From positions 14,200,475 to 14,264,474 of the forward strand of contig JADCRB010000068.1 in assembly GCA_021464245.1 (NCBI GenBank): a stretch of DNA of 64,000 bases, given 5' to 3'. The position numbers and the translations under genes were made by a program. The notes beneath the pieces are model-generated. The model made no database searches and had not been told where the DNA came from. It saw only the letters and a list, made by a program, of their open reading frames with translations. Numbering within the stretch: the stretch's first letter is position 1; the number at the start of each line of letters is the position of its first letter. Below are positions 56,870 through 64,000 of this stretch, piece after piece. Source of the DNA: Carallia brachiata. Lineage: Eukaryota > Streptophyta > Magnoliopsida > Malpighiales > Rhizophoraceae.

Positions 56870-56945
56870 TTTGTTTACAAATGCTTACAAGTCTTTTGTT
56901 TTTTTGAGTCTAGGCTTTGTTGCATGAAGTTTCCTATGCGCCTGA

Positions 56946-56952
56946 ATTTATA
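56946..56952 (-). promoter_or_regulatory. TATA box of barwin copy B
   Basis: The minus strand reads CCGCTTCCTATAAATTCAGG, about 77 bases before the start codon. It is the same block as in copies A and C. Confidence 0.6.
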
Positions 56953-56959
56953 GGAAGCG

Positions 56960-59900
56960 GCGAACGTCCCGATATACGAAAGAATCCATGGTTTTAATTT
57001 TAGAGGAGTGCTTCGTGTTAGTTTGGGCATAACTTTGGAATTCCTTTGTTCTGATGTTCTCGCCTTGTTTATTTAGTTTTTAGTTGAATGATCGAGGGTT
57101 AGGGAAGATTTCCTATTTTTCCCGGTTTTTCTGGCAAAGATATATATTCGCTCTATGGTCATATTCGTTGCATCCGCAGCCCTAATGCATAATCTATTAG
57201 ATGAGTAATATATGCTAAAATTGGAAGTACATAGTGTATTATTCTGATAAACATATTTAAACTTGCAATTAATATATATATAATTAAACTAGTTAAAAAA
57301 CAGGATTTCTAACTGAAAATTAAAATCAGCTTTCCCTCGTCATCTCGTTCCCAATCCCAATCGCTATATATCATGTCCACACGAGTAGTGGCTTCCTGAC
57401 AAAATGAATAATGAATTATCTTTGTTTTGTTTTTAGATTGTAACCCATTTCTCTTCATTGTACTCGTCATATTTTTACGTTGATTGACTTATCAGATAAG
57501 ACAATCCTGCCGAACTGTAAATAATTCTAAAACGAACGATATCTCGTAGAAGTACCCATCCGAAAGATGAGATAGCCTTGGTTAAAAAGAATCCATTTGT
57601 TTGTCATTTTTCGACGTTTGGGACAACAAAGATTTTCCGGTAAAGGAAACGTACGCTGGAAAATTTTCATTTTTAGGATCCTTTGCTTGCATGAAAGATT
57701 TTTCGAATGTTTGAGATCAAAGAAACCTTTGTCAAACAAAAAATTCAAAAGAGATATAGAATTACAAAAAAAGTGAAATGCAAAATTAACATATTGTTAT
57801 ATATATATCTATATTTGCATCAGAAGCTTTTTTTAGCACCAAATAATAAAATTATTTTTTATTTTTTTATTGCATAAACAAATCTAATTGCAAAAATAAA
57901 GCGGATGATTGCAATGTTTCTACTTCACGTCTCACTTTTTCGCAACAATTTAATTGGACTCTAAAAAATTATGCCCCGATCGATGGAAAATATACTTAGA
58001 TGCATTGGGACACTCGTCGAAGGTGCGACAATTTGACATTGATCGCATAGTTGTTCGTGTTGGCTAAATATATAGCGTTTTTTTTTTTTTCCTGGATTCA
58101 ATAGGCTTGTGGCGCTTAAAAGGATTCTGTTCTTTAATGTTAAATGCAACTCTGAATGTTTACGAAAAATTTTCATCTACTAAAAGTTTAAACTTTTAGT
58201 GTGATGACAAATATGTGATCTGTTACTAACTATTAAAAATTTATGGACGGACCTTCCACTTTTAAAGTTCATTAATATTTTGTGACTGTAAAATGCGCAA
58301 GTCTGAAAACAATTTTGCCTCAGTGTACAAATAAATAAGGGCAAAAATCAAGACAATAAATTTTGTGAAATTTGTTTTGAGGAAGAATAAGAGTTCAAAT
58401 CTTCAGTTTACTTACGCAATAGTGCAAATATATGTCCAGCGCGCCAACCTTTACATGCACGTACACCCACACACACGTGTATAAATATATTTTTTGAGAT
58501 CGCCTTCGCTAGAAGATTATATAATAAATTCACAGAAGAATATAAGTGTTAAAACTTCTCCAAAGAATGATGGATTATCGATGAAGGCCTTAAATTAATT
58601 TTTCAACAATGTTGTCTCAATAACAAAATTACAATTAATATATTTATCTTCTTTTTGTTTTTTTGTTTGGGACAAATCCGAAGATAAAAAAGGCTTTATA
58701 AAGATGGTAAAAGAGACGAGAGTGTTCCCACTCCATGAAGATAAAGTGGGATAGCCGAAGCAATCATTAGTGATATAAAGACAAGATTCCTGGAGCCTTA
58801 ATTGGCTTCCGTGATTAATGAACCCTACATAGTTTTGGTTTTTTTTTTTTTTTTTTGCGTAAGTATTACTGTATAACTCATTTTTTAAAAAATATAAATA
58901 AATATGTAATTTATCTTATAATATCTTATAAATTAATTATTTTTTTAATTTAATTATTTGATAACTTATATCTCTAAGTTTTTACATGTATCTCAATTTA
59001 AATAATTCACTTAATTTTCTCTTTTCCGTAGTTGTATCACTCTGTTGGAACATAATCAATGCGGATAGTTTTGTAATCATGTTCTTATTTGGGCTTAATA
59101 AATACGTTGACTTTACAAAAAAAGTCCTTGGAGATGAATCTTTGACATTTTTGTAGGTATCATTTACCCGCTACGGAAAAGGTAAGAGGACTCGTTTAAG
59201 AGATTGTGTAGTGAATATACTGAAATTTGTAAACTGTGAAAAGTATATTAAATTTTAAAAAAGATAAATAATTATTAAATATTATTAAATTAAATACGTA
59301 CTTACTCAAATGTGCCAGTGTAATAAATCCCTACGTACTATTTACTTTTTTTTTTTGTCTTATTATTTGGTCATTTTCATCTTATCCTGAATTCTTTTGA
59401 ATTCTTTTCTGACTACTAGTACTACTTATGCAAATTAACCTTTCTAAGATATTTAATTATTGTTTTATTCAATTGCGTTTATTTTCATCTGATCTTACTT
59501 GTCTTTTTAATTATTACTTTGTTTCTATTGATCCAAAAAAAAAACTGTTTTTGGAATTCTTTAATTATTATATTGTTTTATTTTGAGTCCCTTTTCGTTT
59601 GATCCTTGTTTATCTCTTTAATTATTTTTCATTAGTCCAATTAACTTGCCTGAAATTTTCAAAAAGAAAATTGCTAACTTAATGAGAGTCTTTCTTGGGT
59701 TAATCGCCATTAAAAAATGAATTTTTTTTCGTTGGACCTTTTGCTTCTTTTATGTATTTTCTATTCGCATGGTTGACTCTCGTGGTTTCCCACATGGGTT
59801 TCGAAGTCTTCGCACAATCAAAGGACGTTCTATTAATTAAGCTTATTCTCCTATAATTTATTTTAAAAAATTAATAAGAAATAAAAAATTGTCATAGAAT

Positions 59901-60600
59901 AATCATAAATAATAAAATTTTTTTAAAAAAAATCTGAAAATAATTTCTTTAAATTAAGACTTAAGATAATATTAAGCATATTTAGAACATATTAATAATA
60001 AAATAAATAAATTTTTTTATTTTTTATAAATTAAACTCATTTTTATAATTACTTTATAATTATTTTTTATTTTACAAGACTCTTTGTTAAATGCCTCTCG
60101 CACGCAAGAATGCTTGAGTTAGTGAAACTGTCCCGCTCAATAAAATACTTCTGCTTTGCAATCACGACATGCCGTAGCCTGTAGGTTAAATCATTGACTC
60201 GCAAGTCTTTAATTAATTTTTCCACCAACAAAATTTTTCAAAGAAGTAGGCAACTGCCAATTGGTACAATCAAATTTTCGGATTCGTCTGACAATTTAAA
60301 GAGAAATTGCTCAAACAACAATGCAGATTTGCTCGATTTTTCTGGGAAAAGAAAAGGGCATTATTAGGAATGAAATGCTTAATTGAAAGCTGTAGTAGTG
60401 GTTATTATCATGATTCCAAAATGAAAACAATACATTGACCAAGCACAAGTTTTAAACCCATTAACATGCCATAGGATAATTATCATTTTTGGTGCGTGTG
60501 TGTATGTATGTATATAAGCATATTGTGACTATTGCCGTGCATTTATTATATCATTTGTAGCAATATGATGTTGTTACTAGGAGTTATGGTGGGCAAATGC
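56960..60600. other. Spacer between barwin copies B and C
   Basis: 3.6 kb of AT-rich DNA. Short open frames at 57748-57527 and 58176-57961 (minus) have no recognisable domain. Homopolymer runs (T at 58078-58090, 58838-58855) and (TA)n tracts occur. I see no transposon end with certainty. Confidence 0.35.
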
Positions 60601-60601
60601 T

Positions 60602-61460
60602 TCAATCCTTGCAATCCACAATCTCATACTTCAAAGTAAGGTAGTTTAGCAACTGGCCATGTCTATTGGTATCCAACTTCTGAAATACTTTAGTATCCAA
60701 GTTCAAACCTTTTTGTTGTTGCATTTATCAACAATTCTCACTATGTCATGAGATCCAGTTGCGATATTTATCACCTATTATAAAAAAGGAAAAAAAAATA
60801 AAAATGATAAAGATAACAAGCATCTTCTATTCATATATATATATATATATATATATATAGGTCCAGCTACATGGATGTAGACGCAGTCAATTTTTTTTAT
60901 AGTTATATGCACATTTCATTTTTTGTCTATAAACCTATTTAACCAAATGGACATCACATGTTTCTTTAAAAAAAAAAAATTGTGTAATTCCATACGACTC
61001 ACACCTCTCCCTCTCTCACGCCACATTTCCATCCGTCTATTTCCCACTCCTCTCTAATTTTTTCCATATATAGGTCTTCACTTACTTTCAAGCATTTGCC
61101 ACAAGCTTCTTGGTCTTTTGGACCATTGGTTGCACAAAAAGCAGCCCAACCGTACTTCTTACGCCAGGCCAATGGCTTGCCGGCATCCCATGTCGAGCAA
61201 TAAACGTCGGCAGCCTTTAAGTCCCAATGTTTTTCCTCAGCTTTGTAAGATCGGAGAGTAGCATTCAGGAAATTATTAGCATCACTAGACCCTTTGATAC
61301 CGATATTAGAACTGGGGTGACAACAAAATTTTGGACCGTAACCACATTCATCTGATTCCGCACAACACATGTTGTTGGGGCAATCCGAATCCTGCTCACA
61401 TCCAGCGGAAGTGGCCATTACAGCAAAAATGATCATGTCTGCCAGGCTTAATTTCACCAT
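60602..61460 (-). pseudogene. Barwin/PR-4 gene copy C, exon 1 intact, exon 2 frameshifted
   Basis: Exon 1 at 61460-61086, intron 61085-60775 (GTAAGT...AATAG), exon 2 at 60774-60602. The start MVKLSLADMIIFAVMATSAG is a signal peptide. A short Cys-rich module follows (CEQDSDCPNNMCCAESDECG, then FCC), reminiscent of a reduced hevein domain. The barwin domain is complete in exon 1: HWDLKAADVYCSTWDAGKPL, YGWAAFCATNGPKDQEACGK. Exon 2 reads VINIATGSHDIVRIVDKCNN, then one base is missing (same place as in copy A). It continues in frame -1 as GLNLDTKVFQKLDTNRHG and LKYEIVDCKD with TGA at 60604-60602. Without the shift it would be a full-length PR-4. A truncated product, or a sequencing error, are the alternatives. 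Confidence 0.84.
60834..60860. repeat. (AT)n microsatellite in the intron of barwin copy C
   Basis: About 13 AT units within the 311-bp intron; likely length-variable. Confidence 0.85.
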
Positions 61461-61558
61461 TCTTCTTCCTTTTTTTGGGTTTCTTTTTTCTTTTTTTCTT
61501 TTTTATTGTGTGTGATTTCTGAATGATTTTGTTGCATGAAATTGGGCCGGGCGACTCA

Positions 61559-61565
61559 ATTTATA
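61559..61565 (-). promoter_or_regulatory. TATA box of barwin copy C
   Basis: The minus strand reads CAACTCCTTTATAAATTGAG, about 99 bases before ATG 61460. A leader word (TTTCATGCAAC on + orientation GTTGCATGAA) is shared with copy B and partly with A. Confidence 0.65.
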
Positions 61566-61569
61566 AAGG

Positions 61570-62035
61570 AGTTGGCAGTGTCTGGACTAGCACGAATAAG
61601 CTGAGTTTTAGAGGAGTGGGGCATAAACTTGGGATTTCCTTCCGCTTGAGATTCTCGCCTTATTAATTTTTTTCACCCATAGGTGGGCTTAAGGTTAAGA
61701 AGAAAGATATCCTTTTTTGCTTTTTTTTTTTTTCGTTCTTTTTTATAATGCAATAAATTTTAGTATTGCTAACCATGAAATAAAAATTAGGACTGACTTG
61801 TTAAAAAAATTAACGGACATTCGGAGCCACAACATTTAGTAGTAGTCATATAAACTCTAAGTTTTATATTTAGAGTTAAATTTCTAATATGTACAACTCA
61901 AAAAAAAAAAAAAAAAGACAAACAAGGTTTAGTCTTACCATGTTTTGGCACCTAATTTTTTATAAGTTTTCTTCTATCGTTTTGTATTTTGAAATGAACG
62001 GCAAATCTATATAGGGTAGGGAGGGTGAGAGGAGG
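61570..62035. other. Upstream spacer of barwin copy C
   Basis: Probable promoter and AT-rich intergenic DNA; nothing else recognised. Confidence 0.35.
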
Positions 62036-62098
62036 TGGAAGTTCGAACACTTACCATCTCGCATGAGAACATTGTCTCATGCCAATTCGATAAGTTGA
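62036..62098 (-). other. SINE-like tRNA-derived fragment
   Basis: On the minus strand a B-box-like GTGTTCGAACTTCC lies about 30 bases after TATCGAATTGGCATGAGA, an arrangement like tRNA-derived SINEs. No poly(A) tail or target duplication was identified, so this is tentative. Confidence 0.3.
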
Positions 62099-62202
62099 GA
62101 TCTTTCCAATTTTCTTCTACCTAGTGTGTTACAATGGAGATATACAATTTTAAAGTTATAAAATTTAGAGTTTTCTTTTACATATGAGTTCTAAATCTTG
62201 TT

Positions 62203-62627
62203 GAGATTTATTTAAACTTAAATTTTTTAATTTTTTATCTAATTAGTCGATCTGTTAACGAAAAGTAATCAACCAATTAAAAAAATAATTTTGACCTTAC
62301 AAAAATTATTTGAAAAAAGGTTAAATATACTAATTAAAAATTTTTTCTATGAAAAATATACACTTTGCATATTTAATTCGTATATTTATTGATTAGAAAA
62401 ATATTTTATGTGCACATTTGTTTTTGAAAAAATATTTAATTCATTTATTTAACCTTTTTTTAATATTTTTATTAATTTAAACTCATTTATTATAGATTGA
62501 TCACTTTTTATAAATAAAAAGACTGATTTGACAAAAAATCAAAAAATTTAGAATTGAAATGAAACGTTAAAAAATTTATAACTTATAAAAAAAAAAGTGA
62601 AGATTCAGGACTAAAAATTATATATCC
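62203..62627. mobile_element. Second copy of the GGATATA-ended MITE
   Basis: The reverse complement of 62627 leftwards reads GGATATATAATTTTTAGTCC and later CAAATCAGTCTTTTTATT. This matches the element at 4487-4975 (GGATATACATTTATTTAGTC ... CAAATCAGTCTTTCTATT). The left arm (from about 62203, GAGATTTATTTAAACTTAAA) is a diverged inverse. Left edge approximate. Confidence 0.5.
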
Positions 62628-64000
62628 TGTCTTACAAATCTCAGTCAGTCATCCTAATGACGTTACTTACAATGTAATTAACCATATTGTCTTTCGTGAT
62701 TTTTTTTATCGGAATTTTAGAGTAATTTTGCTTCCTTAGGCGGGATTCTTTCAATTGTTAGACAATTTAAAGGGAATCCGGAGGAGACCAAAATGCCTGG
62801 CACGCTGGGCACTGCTTCAAGAATAGAAGAGGAGAATGCATAAAAGAAAATGTTTTGACAGATACTGAAAATATACACCGTCATGAACTAAAGAATATAA
62901 AAGTATTAACTAAAATCAAATTATATATATTTTTAAAGAAAATGAGAAAGTAAGAGTAATACTTTACAAATTCGTTAAAAGATTAAATCGTTTTACTGCG
63001 TACAATTAGTAAAAATTGTTATACTGAATCACTAAATAAGTATACTTTTTATTAGAGTCTAACAAAAGTCATCCGAAACCACTCCTATAACTAACTAATT
63101 TAAGCTAAATTTTTCCGTTATATTAATTCTTAATTTGTTGTTTCAGTAAAAAATGCTTCGACTCGAAAAAATTGAGTAATTTCACTATCTAGTGCAGTGG
63201 GAAAGGCCACGGAAAGACTACAGTAGACTTGAATTTGTTGTAAGTTGGGCCGAGGCCATATTTTAGAGAAGACTAGCCAAGTTCCACATAACCCAATCGA
63301 AACCGTGGCCAATAGAAAAGAATCGGCAGCCCCAAATGCACATCACGTGACAAAAGCCCATGGCGGACAAGGCCATGTAATCTCCCACAATGTCATTGAA
63401 ACCAGCCCCAATAGACTATTAGGACTGTTTACATGAGGCAATCTGTCATTCTTAGACTAAGCGAAAGTTATTAACATAAATATAAACTTATTTGATATCT
63501 CTTTGAATTAAAAAAAAAAAGTCAAAACTTGATTTTAAAAATAGGGCAAAAAATTCATTAGCAACAGCTCATTAGTATAATCGTTCCTATATTTGAAAAT
63601 TTTGAATTTAAATTTTAGTCAAAACCAATCAACTAAACAAAAGAAATGACAAAAATTAGGGTACGTACAGTTTTTTCCTCATCAATCCGTACAAATGTAA
63701 GATATCGATCTGTATAAGTCAAGAATCTATAGTTACTAGTTGATTTCATCTAACATAGGAGGTCACCATTAAATATTTCAAATTTTCCGTCCAATGCTTC
63801 CTACTTACTAGTACTTTAATACTGATATGTACAAATCATATGTCTGCAGATGTAAACCATATATCTATAATTGCTGGTTTGATATCGATCAAATTTATAT
63901 ATGGTATACATTCAATTACATGTATTATATGTCCACAAAGATGTGTTACAAAAAAAAAAAAAAGAAATTAGATTAATGTAAGTGTCAATAGCATAAACTA
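62628..64000. other. AT-rich spacer to the end of the window
   Basis: No gene I can support. Open frames at 63130-63436 on both strands have no recognisable domain. Nothing else seen. Confidence 0.35.

Overview
The window is nuclear DNA of a eudicot, probably a woody rosid. The evidence is a TIR-NB-LRR (TNL) resistance gene with the standard dicot exon pattern, AT-rich introns and spacers, Ty1/copia and Ty3/gypsy (Tat lineage) elements, Helitrons, hAT and Mutator-type MITEs, a pectate lyase relic and barwin (PR-4) genes. I cannot name the species. Only one host gene looks intact; most of the window is transposon sequence and gene relics.

Layout. 1-8.65 kb: an apparently complete five-exon TNL gene on +. 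Its 4.7-kb third intron holds two GGGTTAA-ended Mutator-like elements with 9-bp target duplications. One of these is a Pack-MULE-like element that is itself split by another MITE. 9.45-22.5 kb: seven Helitron-like units on the minus strand joined head to tail, each 3' end (hairpin + CTAG/CTAA) abutting the 5' end of the next. 22.9-30.4 kb: a gypsy Gag scrap, then the 3' half of a second TNL (LRR and post-LRR exons) split by a degenerate minus-strand copia element and a small poly(A) retroposon. 31-32.4 kb: two MITEs and a 60-bp-arm hairpin. 32.5-34.0 kb: a pectate lyase pseudogene. 34.9-36.1 kb: an LTR-like remnant. 37.8-38.5 kb: a hAT-type MITE with an exact 8-bp target duplication and an internal tRNA-like module. 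42.1-52.5 kb: a 10.4-kb Tat-lineage Ty3/gypsy element. 52.7-61.5 kb: three barwin/PR-4 genes or pseudogenes on the minus strand with similar promoters. The last 2.5 kb is AT-rich spacer with a second copy of the MITE found inside the TNL intron.

The most unusual item is in the Tat element. Between integrase and the 3' LTR, in sense orientation, lies an uninterrupted 207-codon ORF encoding a WUSCHEL-type (WOX) protein. It has a homeodomain, a WUS-box and a C-terminal EAR-like LxLxLxL repeat, with a TATA-like box 94 bp upstream. gag and pol of the same copy carry frameshifts, while this ORF is open from end to end. The two LTRs share R-U5 but have different U3 regions rich in palindromes, and no target duplication is visible. 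This copy may therefore be a recombinant. A retrotransposon carrying a stem-cell transcription factor is my leading candidate for an undescribed system.

Together the window reads as a defence-gene neighbourhood (TNL, PR-4) enlarged and broken up by several transposon classes.
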